Of a DNA stretch of 64,000 bases, positions 15,480-24,989 are shown one piece after another. Origin of the DNA: Mycobacterium paraense (GTDB lineage: Bacteria > Actinomycetota > Actinomycetes > Mycobacteriales > Mycobacteriaceae). The DNA is taken from contig NZ_LQPM01000051.1 in the NCBI RefSeq assembly GCF_002101815.1, forward strand, positions 1 to 64,000, in the 5' to 3' direction. The first letter of the stretch is position 1. Every line of letters starts with the position of its first letter. The translations under genes and the position numbers were made by a program. The notes beneath the pieces were generated by a model. The model did not search any database. It worked only from the letters and a program-made list of their open reading frames with translations, and had not been told where the DNA came from.

Positions 15480-16619
15480 ATGGCCCGGGCTAATCAGCGG
15501 TACGCAGTCGTATCTCTCTTCGCCGGCTGTGGCGGCATGGACCTCGGAGCTGAGCGGTCTGGGACAGCCAAAATCATATGGGCGATCGACAATGAGCACT
15601 GGGCGGTCGAAACCTACCGCCGCAATATCGGCAATCACATCCTGGAAGCTGACATCACCGGCACGCCGGTGCCAGACGTTCCGTGCGACATTCTCCTGGC
15701 AGGACCGCCATGCCAGGACTACTCCACCCTATGGAATCACGACGGGTTGAAGACAGCTCGGGGCAATCTGTTTCGAGAAGTCGCAAGGTTTCTCGATGCG
15801 CTGCGTCCTGCCGGTTTCATCCTGGAGAACGTGCCAGGATTGTTGTCCGCTAATCGCGGCGCAGCTTGGACGCTGGTGCGCCACGCCTTGCGTTCGCCTA
15901 GCAGCTTCGCGCCCAGCGACAGACCAGTAAAGTCTCCGCCAGTTCGATACGACATCAGCGCCCAGGTTGTCGATCTGGCCGACCTTGGAGTGCCTCAACA
16001 TCGCGATCGACTGATTGTGGTGGGTGTACGCCGAGATTTAGGAGTGCGGCCACCGACGATCGAAACGCCATTTGCCGGTTCACCAGTGACGGTTCGGGAT
16101 GTGCTGGATGCCGAACCGATTCTGGCAGGAGCTCCCAATCACGAGCTGGGACTGGACTCCGACGTCGTGGTCGAGCGGCTCAAGCTCATACCACCCGGGG
16201 GCAACTTCGAGAACATTCCCCCCGACCACCGTCTCTCTGTCAAAGGGTTGATCAGCCACGTTTACCGGCGATTGGATCCCGATAAACCCGCCTACACGAT
16301 CATTGCCGGCGGAGGTGGCGGCACCCACGGGTATCACCATGTCGAACCGCGACGCCTGACCAACCGGGAGAAGGCGCGGCTTCAGGGCTTCCCGGACGAC
16401 TTCATTTTCGTTTACGGCGACAGCTCCAGGGATATCAAGTCTGCGTACACCCGTGTTCGTCGACAGATAGGCAATGCCGTGCCCCCGCCAGCCGCGACCG
16501 CTGTTGCCAGAGCACTTACCGACGTCCTCACTGAAGCGGGCGTCAAGCGCCGATCCAGTCGAGAGCTGTCAGCAGTAATGCGCCCGCTGACACCTCCCAA
16601 AAAGGCGTCGGGACTGTGA
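15480..16619 (+). CDS. DNA (cytosine-5) methyltransferase (Dcm family)
   Basis: Encodes 379 residues. It transfers methyl from S-adenosylmethionine to C5 of cytosine in a specific DNA sequence. Motifs in order: I, LFAGCGGMDLG (13-23); IV with catalytic C78, AGPPCQDYS; VI, ENVPG (116-120); VIII, QHRDR (172-176); X, RQIGNAVPPPAA near the C-terminus. The target-recognition region (about 180-290) is shorter than average. ATG 15480 is chosen because of GGGAGAG 7-10 bases upstream; ATG 15414 would add 22 residues. Its stop overlaps the next gene's GTG (GTGA, 16616-16619), making it the first gene of a five-gene coupled operon ending in a Vsr gene. Confidence 0.9.
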   Translation: MARANQRYAVVSLFAGCGGMDLGAERSGTAKIIWAIDNEHWAVETYRRNIGNHILEADITGTPVPDVPCDILLAGPPCQDYSTLWNHDGLKTARGNLFREVARFLDALRPAGFILENVPGLLSANRGAAWTLVRHALRSPSSFAPSDRPVKSPPVRYDISAQVVDLADLGVPQHRDRLIVVGVRRDLGVRPPTIETPFAGSPVTVRDVLDAEPILAGAPNHELGLDSDVVVERLKLIPPGGNFENIPPDHRLSVKGLISHVYRRLDPDKPAYTIIAGGGGGTHGYHHVEPRRLTNREKARLQGFPDDFIFVYGDSSRDIKSAYTRVRRQIGNAVPPPAATAVARALTDVLTEAGVKRRSSRELSAVMRPLTPPKKASGL

Positions 16620-18502
16620 CAAATGTCGAGGCCGTAGCCCCGGCCGAGCTCCCCGCGGTTGCCGCATTGCGGGCACTATCTGTGTTCACTGCCGACCAGG
16701 CGGGCGCCTATCGCGAGCACTTTTCGCATGTAGCAGAAGCGCTGGGAAGCGACGTACAGACGAAGCTCGGCCAATTTCTAGTGGCTTGGGCGCGCAGGGG
16801 AACGCCAGGGTTGGTTATCCTTACCGGCAATGCTGGTACGGGTAAAACGGCAGCTGCCGAAGCGTACTGCAAAGCGCTAGATGTCGGCCTGCCCGACGAA
16901 GACGCGATGGTGACCGTCAGTCCAGGCCGGCTGGTGGCCAAAGACCTGTCAGGTCTCCCGAACCCTCCCGCCCGCGCGGAGGCAATGAGAATTGCCTTGC
17001 GCTCCTCGTCCGACGGCCAGATCCTTGTTTGCGCAAACGAGGGCGTTCTGCGGGATGCATTCAACGACTTGGAGTCGGCAGAGGGCACCGCAGCACTCGA
17101 GGAAGCCTTGAGACGTGGGGCCCACGCCAACGCCGACGCCACCCTGACGATTATCAACGTCAATCGCCAAAGGCCCACAGGGGCCGCCCTTTGGCACCAG
17201 CTGCTCGACTACGTTTCGCGGGAGGACATCTGGTTGGGCTGTGCCGATTGCCCGTTCGATGTCGGGGGATGCCCAATGCGCAGCAACGCGCAACAGCTAC
17301 GGCGCGACGAGGTCCGAGAACAGCTGCGGACCTTGTTACGACTGGCCTGTGGGGAAGCGGTCCCCACGCTCAGAGAGGTCCTGGCAATCCTTTCGTGGGC
17401 AATCGTTGGAAATGCTAGCTGCAGCCTGGTTAAAGAACGTAATCGAGATCTAGGGAAAGAGGCGTTCACCGCCGCTGACGGTTATTTCTCACGTGTGTTG
17501 GGCGGCGGCATGACAGCCACCGGAGCCGAAAGATCGCCCCTATTAACTGCTATGCGCCACTCGGGCCTAGGCGAAATCAGCGACTTACAAGTCGACGGAT
17601 GGCTCCGCGATGCGAACGGCGCTCCGGAGAACGTGAAGGTGCTAGCTGGTTACACCGACGGTGCCGCGGAGCCGCCGAAGAATAAGAGACGAACGCGGCT
17701 GACCGGCAGTAAATCGCCACTCGACCGCGTGAAGACTACACAACATGAGATGACCTTCTTCGAGCTCGGTGAGATGGTCAGCACCGACGAAGATGCGACC
17801 CGCGTGGAGGACGGGCTTCGGGCTCTCGTACAGGGCGACGAACTCACAAACGTTTCGGCACAGTCGCTTTGGCGTCAGCGTGTCTTCTTCGAAGCGTCTG
17901 CTGACCTCGGCGGTTACCCACGCGCCTGTCGCCGTCTGCTCAACTACGGCCACGTGCACGAACTATTTGACCTGGCAGCGAAGGCTGCCACGAGATCAGA
18001 CACGATCCTCGAGCTGACCGAGCTGGTCCGAGGTTTGAATTTCCTTGTCACCGGGTTCGCCAGCCCAGACGAGGGCCTCATTATTCCTGATCCGGCTTGT
18101 CTGTTTGCGCGCGATCCAGGATCTTTTCGTCCTGCCAGTCCATCGCTGGTGCACGGTCTGGTGCCGATCGAACTGCTTTCGATCACCGTGCCTGACGAAG
18201 GCTTCGTTACGGAAGTGCTCGACATTGACCACGTTGAGGTTGATCTGCGGGTCGACGACAACCATCGGCTGGGTCTACGCATCAGACCCCGGATGTACGA
18301 GGCCATCCGAGAAGCCGCAGACTACCGAGGACCAGTGGGGCAGGGTGTTGCGGAGATGAATGACCTTCGCGGATTCTACGGTCGCCTGGCCCACGCTTTC
18401 GAACCAGCCTCAGAGATGCGTGTCGCGGATCCAAAGTCAACTCCGCCGGGATTGATCAAAATTACCCTTCCGCGTTTTGCTCATGCAGCGGAAGGAAGTT
18501 AG
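16616..18502 (+). CDS. P-loop ATPase with Cys cluster, DptF-like
   Basis: Encodes 628 residues. Walker A is GNAGTGKT (71-78) after a short helical N-terminus. A CADCPFDVGGCP segment places Cys at 209, 212 and 219, a possible metal or Fe-S ligand set. Helical AAA-like features follow (GGYPRACRRLLNYGHVHELFDL). Size, Walker A position and Cys cluster resemble DptF of the phosphorothioation-dependent DptFGH restriction complex; the resemblance is from memory and from gene order, not a search. It is coupled by GTGA overlap to the methyltransferase and is followed after 2 bases by the 516-residue gene. It probably works as an ATP-driven subunit in a DNA-modification-sensing complex. Confidence 0.65.
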   Translation: MTNVEAVAPAELPAVAALRALSVFTADQAGAYREHFSHVAEALGSDVQTKLGQFLVAWARRGTPGLVILTGNAGTGKTAAAEAYCKALDVGLPDEDAMVTVSPGRLVAKDLSGLPNPPARAEAMRIALRSSSDGQILVCANEGVLRDAFNDLESAEGTAALEEALRRGAHANADATLTIINVNRQRPTGAALWHQLLDYVSREDIWLGCADCPFDVGGCPMRSNAQQLRRDEVREQLRTLLRLACGEAVPTLREVLAILSWAIVGNASCSLVKERNRDLGKEAFTAADGYFSRVLGGGMTATGAERSPLLTAMRHSGLGEISDLQVDGWLRDANGAPENVKVLAGYTDGAAEPPKNKRRTRLTGSKSPLDRVKTTQHEMTFFELGEMVSTDEDATRVEDGLRALVQGDELTNVSAQSLWRQRVFFEASADLGGYPRACRRLLNYGHVHELFDLAAKAATRSDTILELTELVRGLNFLVTGFASPDEGLIIPDPACLFARDPGSFRPASPSLVHGLVPIELLSITVPDEGFVTEVLDIDHVEVDLRVDDNHRLGLRIRPRMYEAIREAADYRGPVGQGVAEMNDLRGFYGRLAHAFEPASEMRVADPKSTPPGLIKITLPRFAHAAEGS

Positions 18503-18504
18503 TT

Positions 18505-20055
18505 GTGGTACAAGCAAATACGCAGCAGCTGACTCCCGGGGCCATCGCAAGCGAGCTCTTCTGCCTGGACCCCGACCGCGATGAGCGGGCACCGCAGCTC
18601 TGCGCAGAAGCCCTACTCACACTCGTCGCCAACGAATATCGGCCGTGCCCGGCGGACGAACTGAAAAGCCCTAAGCGGCAGCGGTTCGCGATTCGCAGCT
18701 TGGCTCTGGGCACAAATTTCTTGGGTGGACGCAACGACGGGCACGCGGGCGACGACGAAACTTCACCTGCCGAGTACGGTGCACGCCTGGCCAAGGGCGA
18801 TGAGATTCGCGGATCATCCCATCTTCGATTGGCGCAGCAGATGCTCCAGGGACTAGTTGACCCAGACACGCAACGCGGACAACCGGGAGCGTGGCTTTTG
18901 AGGCCATTCCATGAGTCACTGCTTTGGTACGACGCGCGAAAGGAAAGTCCCAATCGCAGCGAATACACAGTCCGAAAGGTGTACATGCGTGGGAGCGGTA
19001 TCACACTTGCGCGGCTGCTGGTTGACCCCGTCGACCCGGTGGCGGCCCAACTCGGCCAGGCCGCTGTGACCGCGATAAGGGACGCGCTGACATCTCTAAG
19101 CCCTCTGGCTGAGATCAGCGCAAAATTGGAGGATGTGCTTCCGCGCAGACAGCCGTACACGTCCACCCCGACACTTCAAGACGACGAACGCGACGCGTGG
19201 ACGCGAGGCGCCGATCCGCGACTGCAAGAGCTAGCTGAGCGCCTCTGTCGACACGCTGAAGGCATAATGCTGCAGGCCGGCGCCAGTCCACCGTCGCGAT
19301 TGTGGCAGCTGCGTACCATATTCGCCATCGACCTCGCGCTGCATGTCGTGCGTACGGCATGGGTGACCACACGAACACCCCAGTCGGATCAATTCCTTCT
19401 GCTCAGCTTTGGAGATTCGCCCCGGTCGATCGACCCGATTAGGCAGCGTTCTGAAGAGTCTTACCGTCGCGCCCGTATTCGGCTCAGCGAAGCCACCGTC
19501 CAGACGCTGGCTCGACGGATGCGAGAGCTGAGCGGCGGAGTGGCGAACTGGGCCGCCCAGTTTCAGACGGGAAGCGCGCTTGGCAATTCAAACGACCCCG
19601 ACAGTATTGCGAATCAGCTCTCTAGGCTTTCGGACACCGCGACGGACGAGGACTATCTGCGAATCGCACGTGCTGCGGTAGAGGTGGCCAATTACAGTCG
19701 GGGCGCCGAGGACGGTTTCCGGGTATTACTCGAGTCGACGGGAGCGCTCGTGGGAACTGGCCAGTATCGGTTCTTGACGGCTGGCCCGGATTTGCTCGCC
19801 GGGTTGGTGGGCGCACTCTCGGCGCAAATGCCGATGTCCAGCCGGGAATTCTTTGCAGCCGTCCGGCAGGAATGGGGCCTGATAATAAACCAAGAGTCGG
19901 CGGCGGATACGTCGCTGGTATCTCAGCTTGACGGAGCCGGCCTAGAGCGAAACGCTCGAAGAGCCGAAAAGTTAATGAATGATGCGGGACTGGCTTTGGG
20001 CTTGTCTGACCGCACCACCATGGTCGGCGAACGTGCCGCGCGGGTGACTTCGTGA
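18505..20055 (+). CDS. Unknown protein in DptG position of the defence operon
   Basis: Encodes 516 residues from GTG 18505, with GGAAG 7-11 bases upstream. No membrane segment, nucleotide-binding motif or nuclease motif is recognisable. It is rich in Arg and Leu and probably largely helical (LQELAERLCRHAEGIML, LWQLRTIFAIDLALHVV, TVQTLARRMRELSGGVA). It lies 2 bases after the DptF-like ATPase and overlaps the giant ATPase gene by four bases (GTGA, 20052-20055). Position and size match DptG of DptFGH systems, so I infer the bridging subunit of a three-protein complex. Sequence evidence for DptG itself is weak. Confidence 0.55.
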   Translation: MVQANTQQLTPGAIASELFCLDPDRDERAPQLCAEALLTLVANEYRPCPADELKSPKRQRFAIRSLALGTNFLGGRNDGHAGDDETSPAEYGARLAKGDEIRGSSHLRLAQQMLQGLVDPDTQRGQPGAWLLRPFHESLLWYDARKESPNRSEYTVRKVYMRGSGITLARLLVDPVDPVAAQLGQAAVTAIRDALTSLSPLAEISAKLEDVLPRRQPYTSTPTLQDDERDAWTRGADPRLQELAERLCRHAEGIMLQAGASPPSRLWQLRTIFAIDLALHVVRTAWVTTRTPQSDQFLLLSFGDSPRSIDPIRQRSEESYRRARIRLSEATVQTLARRMRELSGGVANWAAQFQTGSALGNSNDPDSIANQLSRLSDTATDEDYLRIARAAVEVANYSRGAEDGFRVLLESTGALVGTGQYRFLTAGPDLLAGLVGALSAQMPMSSREFFAAVRQEWGLIINQESAADTSLVSQLDGAGLERNARRAEKLMNDAGLALGLSDRTTMVGERAARVTS

Positions 20056-23000
20056 GCATCCGCTTGGGAGCAGCGCTTGCCGAGCACCTCCGCCTCAACT
20101 TGCCACCAGGCCAAGGGAACTTCGTTTTGGTCGAAGGCGTGCCGTCTTCGGTCGCCTCGGGAATGAGTGGCGGATGGGACGAGTCGCTGCCCCGGCTTGC
20201 AGTCGTCGCACCAGACCCCTCTCAATTTGGTGCGCATGCACTCGCGGATGTATCGGGCACTCGGCTACGGAATGCACAAGGCACCTCGGGTGTGGTACTC
20301 GTGCTATGCGACGGTGAGCAAGTTGCCGACCGACAGGGCATCAGCCTATTTGAGTCGATATCTCCAAGCGTGCTGCTTGAGAGCGCTCAAGGTCTAGCGA
20401 TCCTTTGCCGGCAAGAGCCGGCGGTTGACCTCGACGGACCTATTCGCGCGGTACGCGAAGCGATAGTCCTGGCCGACATCTCGAATCGACCAAGCCCAGC
20501 AGCGCTTGCCGCGTACCTGGACCGAGTTGCGGCCGGAGACGACCCGATGACTGTATTGCCCACTCTGGGTGCCTTCGCCGACAGCGTCGCAGCAGGCGAC
20601 CGCGTGGACTCTGGCCGTATTCTCGACAATCTGACTCTGGCTGCTAGGCGCACCAGCGACGATTTCTTGCGACCCGCGGCCTACGCGGATTTGCGCAAAC
20701 GTGCGGAACGTGTCCTCGCGAGCCGACCGTCTATCAGAGGTAACGCGGGAGCAATACACGACGCCGCTGATGCAGTGATGACGAGCCTGCAGGCGGGCAG
20801 TGCAGATTTGCTGAGCCAGCTCCGCTTTGACGAGGCCCGTGAGATTTTCGAAAAGCGAAGTGAATCTCTAAGCGAAACGGTGCTTCGCGAACTCTCTGCC
20901 TACCAAGCTAGCCTAGAGCCAGGCAGCCAAGCCCAGGGACTGCCCTGGCAAATTTACGAGAAACGCGCAAGCGAGCTAGGTCGTGGGACACATCAACGCG
21001 TTGCAGCGCGCGAGTTATGTGATCTCGACGACGCGCAGCAGCGACGCGTGTTCACGCCAGACACCCGTACCAAACTAGAGAGGCTGCTCAGAGATAGGTC
21101 CGTCAGCGGAAGTAAGCCGTCATGCCCTGAAGCTGCAATAGTGCGGGCAGTACAACAACTGGGCAGTTACGTCATTCAGCGAGTGCAAGTGCTTGCGCCT
21201 TCTGCACCCGCGATCAACACAGCCGCGGCTACCAACCGATCCGGTGCTGGACGGATCCTCACGTTGGCATGTTCACGCCTTCGTTTGGGCGGTCTGATGC
21301 ATCGGTGGGATTCCGCCGGTGTCGAAGTCGATGGGCTCCTACTGAAGCCAGCCGACGACGAAGAAGACTTAGGCGATGTATTGGCGGCTTTCGGCGACGC
21401 GGGGCTTGCAGACGGCCTCCAACTGCCATCACTCCAACTCAGAATTTATGCCGAAGATGGCAGCACTGTGCAAGTCGATTGGCGGCCCGACTTGGACGAC
21501 GCTGCGCTGCTGCGCGCAATTTTGCTCTTCGCCAAAGACGCAGCCGCACTCACCCTTTCAATAACATCTGAGCCGACACTGCATGCATTCTGCGGGCCAG
21601 TCGACGCGGATATTTTGCAGCCGGTCCCAGCGGAACTCACACGTCTAGCACGGGTTCTGCAATCTACAGCCAAGAATGCACTCGAGCGCGGCCTCACACC
21701 CAGCCTCCTCAACGGGTGGACCGCCGCTTGGACCAGCGCAGTTTTGCAGCAGCAGGCTCGTGAAGCCGACAGCACAATCGCCCAGGCCTTAACCCTCGCG
21801 GGTGGTGTTCTTTACGGCGAAACGTGCGCGGCACTTACCGGCATAGCACCAGTGAAGGCCGAATGGCTTGCACAGCAACTGGAAGCCCTTTGGGAACTCG
21901 TCGATCGCACGGGCAGGGCCGCCGATATCGAACAAGCAGCCGCAGTCGCCGCGTCTTTCGGGCTTGCACGTGCGACAGCTGCGCACCACCCCGCGCACCT
22001 TCGCTTGCGGACGCAGGACCGCGCTCTGCTGCCTTCGAGCGAAGGCCGCTTATGGGGTTTGTATGGGGGCACTTCGACACGCGACGAGAGCGGGTTCGCG
22101 GACGACGCTTTGAGCTCGGTAATCACTCAGCTTCTGACTCTGCAACCCGAAGCAGCTGGCCATCTTCGTTGCCTCGCTTGGGGTCCCGGGGCGGCCGATC
22201 TATTGGTCGGCGAGGCGACCCGCCTTATCGGGACCAAAGTCGAGCGCGCCGTCGTCAGCAAGGTTGAGATCTTCTGCATTGGAGCGGCGGAGGAAGATAA
22301 GCCAGCGTGGTCGACTCTTGCTGCGGCAGATGACGAGCTCCGTGGCGAGCGGGACGTTTTGCAAATTCGCTACGTGAACGACCTCGAGCAAGCGCGCGCG
22401 CTGCTGAGCCCGGCACATGACAGCCCTGTTGTCCATATCGCCCTCGTAACAGGACTCACGGAAGGCGGGCAGCGACTCGAAATTGAGACGCCTGAGGTGG
22501 AACCACCTGACGACGATCCCGATGTGCTCTTTACACCCCGCGTTTGGCAGCGCGCGAGACAGGACCGTCGGACGCTGTTGATGCCGCCAACCGCATCGCC
22601 CAGTGGGCAAGCGTGGCTCAGGCTTCAGAATGCCGTGGAGGATGCCTGGCCGGACAACGACCAGCCGCTACGTGTGCCGGAGGTCCGAACAGGAACTCTC
22701 AACGTAAGGTCTCAGCTTGAGCAGGTGCATCAGTTGGCCCTCTGGGTGGCCACGCTCGATCGGTACGCGACTCGCGACAGTCTGGAACAGGCGCTTGGTC
22801 GCGACAAAATCGCGATTCTCCACCAAGAGCGCAGACTGGGTGGGGATAGCCCGCTCTCGCTAGTGGTCAGTCAAAAATCTGGCGGTCCGGTGGACCGAGC
22901 CATCGGCAGAAGCCTACGTGCGGCGGGAATTGTCTCCGAACCCGACGTTGCGCTGTCTATCGGTACAGAGCTTAGAAAAGTCGCCAGCCAGGGATATGGC

Positions 23001-24983
23001 ATCCTCGCCTTACAAGCGGCGACCAGCGGTGCAGGGATCAACGAACTCGTGGGGCACGTAGTTGCCTTTAGCCTGTTGGCAACTACCGCAACCCCCTGGC
23101 CGCTTCCGCCCGGTTGCCGCGTACTCCTAGTAAGTCTGGACGAGTATCGGAACTGGTTCACCACCAAGCGCGCCGACCTGCTCGCGATTGCGCTCGACCC
23201 AAAGGAGGGTGGCGTACACGTAGCCACGATCGAGGTGAAGGCGCGACGCAGCGATGAAGTTAACGCAGCTGCAGGAGCGCTCGATCAGCTTGTTCAAACC
23301 CTCGCCGCCACTCGCTTTGCGGCATACCCGGAAGCCGGAAGTATCAGCAGCCGTCTGTGGCTAAATCGCATCGCCGAGGCCGCCTACGCGGTGGCTCGTG
23401 AATCCCGGTTCCGGCTCGATGCGGCCGAGCTCGCTGCGCTGGAAGCGTTTCGCCGTGGTCGGGGAACACTCGAGTGGGCAGGCGTTGGACTAGTATTCGG
23501 CCCGCAGGTGAACCCGTGGCAAAAGATTCAGCACAATAAAATTGGCAACGACATTGTGCCCGTAGCACTCCACAGCATCCAGCTAACAGAAGAACTATTG
23601 CAATCGGCTACGGCAACAGATCTAACGAAGCTTCGAACCGTCGAAACCGACCGCGGACCACTCCAAAGCAACAGGGTCAGGCGACGGCCGGAATCAAAAG
23701 GAGCCCAAGGTAACCAGTCGGAAACGCAACAGCCAGAATCAGGGGAACGCGCCGAGCCATCCTTCGACCTCCGCGAGGAAGGCGACGGTACGTCCTTCGC
23801 GCAGGATGACTCTGGGGCGCCGTCCGATGGCGGTCTTGCAACACCAGCTGACGAGGAACACCAGGCACCAGTCGAAACGGACACGTCAGATGAGCCATCC
23901 AGATCTTTTACTGCTCCCATCCTCGGCTGGGATGCGGCCAACGGCGACGAAATCCGATGGCATCCCGCTGGCAGTGGTCAGGATTTGCTGCAAAACGGAC
24001 ACATAGAAATCTGGGGATCGTCCGGGATGGGCAAGACCCAATTCGTTATGAGCCTGTTAGCGCAGCTTTCGAGACACAGCGGCAGCCACTTCGGCATTGC
24101 CGACTTCAAGAACGATTACAGCGGCGAGACCGGGTTCCCCGCCTTCGCAGATGCCGAATTTTTGGACCTCTGGGAGGTGGGCGCCCCCTACAACCCCCTG
24201 GCACTCACCGCTACGGGAAGTCGCGCTGTCGACACTGCGGTCATCGAGCTTCGCGACACCATCGAGGAGGCGACGCGTTCATTTACTCGCATGGGCGTTC
24301 GGCAGAAAGCAAAACTAGAACAAGCGCTGCGCGCCGCGTACGCGGCAGGTCACGACGAGGGCCGTTGGCCGACTCTTCGGACCCTCGATGACCAACTTGA
24401 CGCCGACCTTTCAGGCGTCATGGGTGACTTGACTCGCAATGACCTTTTTAAGTCAGGGCCACCGCTCGGCGATGTCATCGCCCGCAACATCGTCTTCGGC
24501 TTGTCGCGGATCCCAGGGAATGGCCAAACGACTATCCTCGCAGCTGGATTCATACTGTCAGCGCTCTTGCTGAGAATTCAGAACTTACCGCCAGTGCCCA
24601 ACACAATTCGCTATATGGCGGTGGTCGACGAGGCACACCGCGTCGCAGATTTCAAAGCGGTTGACACGATGATGAGAGAAGGCCGCTCGAAGGGTCTAGC
24701 AGTCGTCCTTGCCACTCAACAACCTTTGGATCTCGGTGGAGTCGTCGGCGTCAATGCACAGACGAAAATATGCTTTGGATTGCCCGATGCGACCGTCGCG
24801 ACTATGGCCGCGCGCAAGATGGACCCCCGCAACCCGCGACTAGCGGAGCAAATCCGAACGCTGGGAGTCGGTGAAGCGTTCCTGAGCCTGCGGGGGGATC
24901 CGCCGCGATTAATGAGAATGGCGCAGGCACACCGTGATTCAGACCGCCTCAACCTGCCACAGTTACGCCATCCGACACGATAG
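20052..24983 (+). CDS. Giant HerA/FtsK-type ATPase with nuclease-like motif, DptH-like
   Basis: Encodes 1643 residues. The C-terminal 330 residues are a HerA/FtsK-type motor: Walker A GSSGMGKT (1322-1329), Walker B MAVVDEAHR (1522-1530), then LATQQPLDLGGV as sensor region. Residues about 1042-1063 show D1042 (RADLLAIALD) and E1061-V-K1063 (ATIEVKAR), the D...ExK arrangement of PD-(D/E)XK nucleases. An acidic, Pro/Ser-rich linker (about 1215-1290) separates the two parts. The N-terminal 1000 residues are unrecognised. Overall length, order of domains and position match DptH. It probably translocates and perhaps cuts DNA. Coupled upstream by GTGA; 6 bases before vsr. Confidence 0.7.
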   Translation: MSIRLGAALAEHLRLNLPPGQGNFVLVEGVPSSVASGMSGGWDESLPRLAVVAPDPSQFGAHALADVSGTRLRNAQGTSGVVLVLCDGEQVADRQGISLFESISPSVLLESAQGLAILCRQEPAVDLDGPIRAVREAIVLADISNRPSPAALAAYLDRVAAGDDPMTVLPTLGAFADSVAAGDRVDSGRILDNLTLAARRTSDDFLRPAAYADLRKRAERVLASRPSIRGNAGAIHDAADAVMTSLQAGSADLLSQLRFDEAREIFEKRSESLSETVLRELSAYQASLEPGSQAQGLPWQIYEKRASELGRGTHQRVAARELCDLDDAQQRRVFTPDTRTKLERLLRDRSVSGSKPSCPEAAIVRAVQQLGSYVIQRVQVLAPSAPAINTAAATNRSGAGRILTLACSRLRLGGLMHRWDSAGVEVDGLLLKPADDEEDLGDVLAAFGDAGLADGLQLPSLQLRIYAEDGSTVQVDWRPDLDDAALLRAILLFAKDAAALTLSITSEPTLHAFCGPVDADILQPVPAELTRLARVLQSTAKNALERGLTPSLLNGWTAAWTSAVLQQQAREADSTIAQALTLAGGVLYGETCAALTGIAPVKAEWLAQQLEALWELVDRTGRAADIEQAAAVAASFGLARATAAHHPAHLRLRTQDRALLPSSEGRLWGLYGGTSTRDESGFADDALSSVITQLLTLQPEAAGHLRCLAWGPGAADLLVGEATRLIGTKVERAVVSKVEIFCIGAAEEDKPAWSTLAAADDELRGERDVLQIRYVNDLEQARALLSPAHDSPVVHIALVTGLTEGGQRLEIETPEVEPPDDDPDVLFTPRVWQRARQDRRTLLMPPTASPSGQAWLRLQNAVEDAWPDNDQPLRVPEVRTGTLNVRSQLEQVHQLALWVATLDRYATRDSLEQALGRDKIAILHQERRLGGDSPLSLVVSQKSGGPVDRAIGRSLRAAGIVSEPDVALSIGTELRKVASQGYGILALQAATSGAGINELVGHVVAFSLLATTATPWPLPPGCRVLLVSLDEYRNWFTTKRADLLAIALDPKEGGVHVATIEVKARRSDEVNAAAGALDQLVQTLAATRFAAYPEAGSISSRLWLNRIAEAAYAVARESRFRLDAAELAALEAFRRGRGTLEWAGVGLVFGPQVNPWQKIQHNKIGNDIVPVALHSIQLTEELLQSATATDLTKLRTVETDRGPLQSNRVRRRPESKGAQGNQSETQQPESGERAEPSFDLREEGDGTSFAQDDSGAPSDGGLATPADEEHQAPVETDTSDEPSRSFTAPILGWDAANGDEIRWHPAGSGQDLLQNGHIEIWGSSGMGKTQFVMSLLAQLSRHSGSHFGIADFKNDYSGETGFPAFADAEFLDLWEVGAPYNPLALTATGSRAVDTAVIELRDTIEEATRSFTRMGVRQKAKLEQALRAAYAAGHDEGRWPTLRTLDDQLDADLSGVMGDLTRNDLFKSGPPLGDVIARNIVFGLSRIPGNGQTTILAAGFILSALLLRIQNLPPVPNTIRYMAVVDEAHRVADFKAVDTMMREGRSKGLAVVLATQQPLDLGGVVGVNAQTKICFGLPDATVATMAARKMDPRNPRLAEQIRTLGVGEAFLSLRGDPPRLMRMAQAHRDSDRLNLPQLRHPTR

Positions 24984-24989
24984 AGTCAG

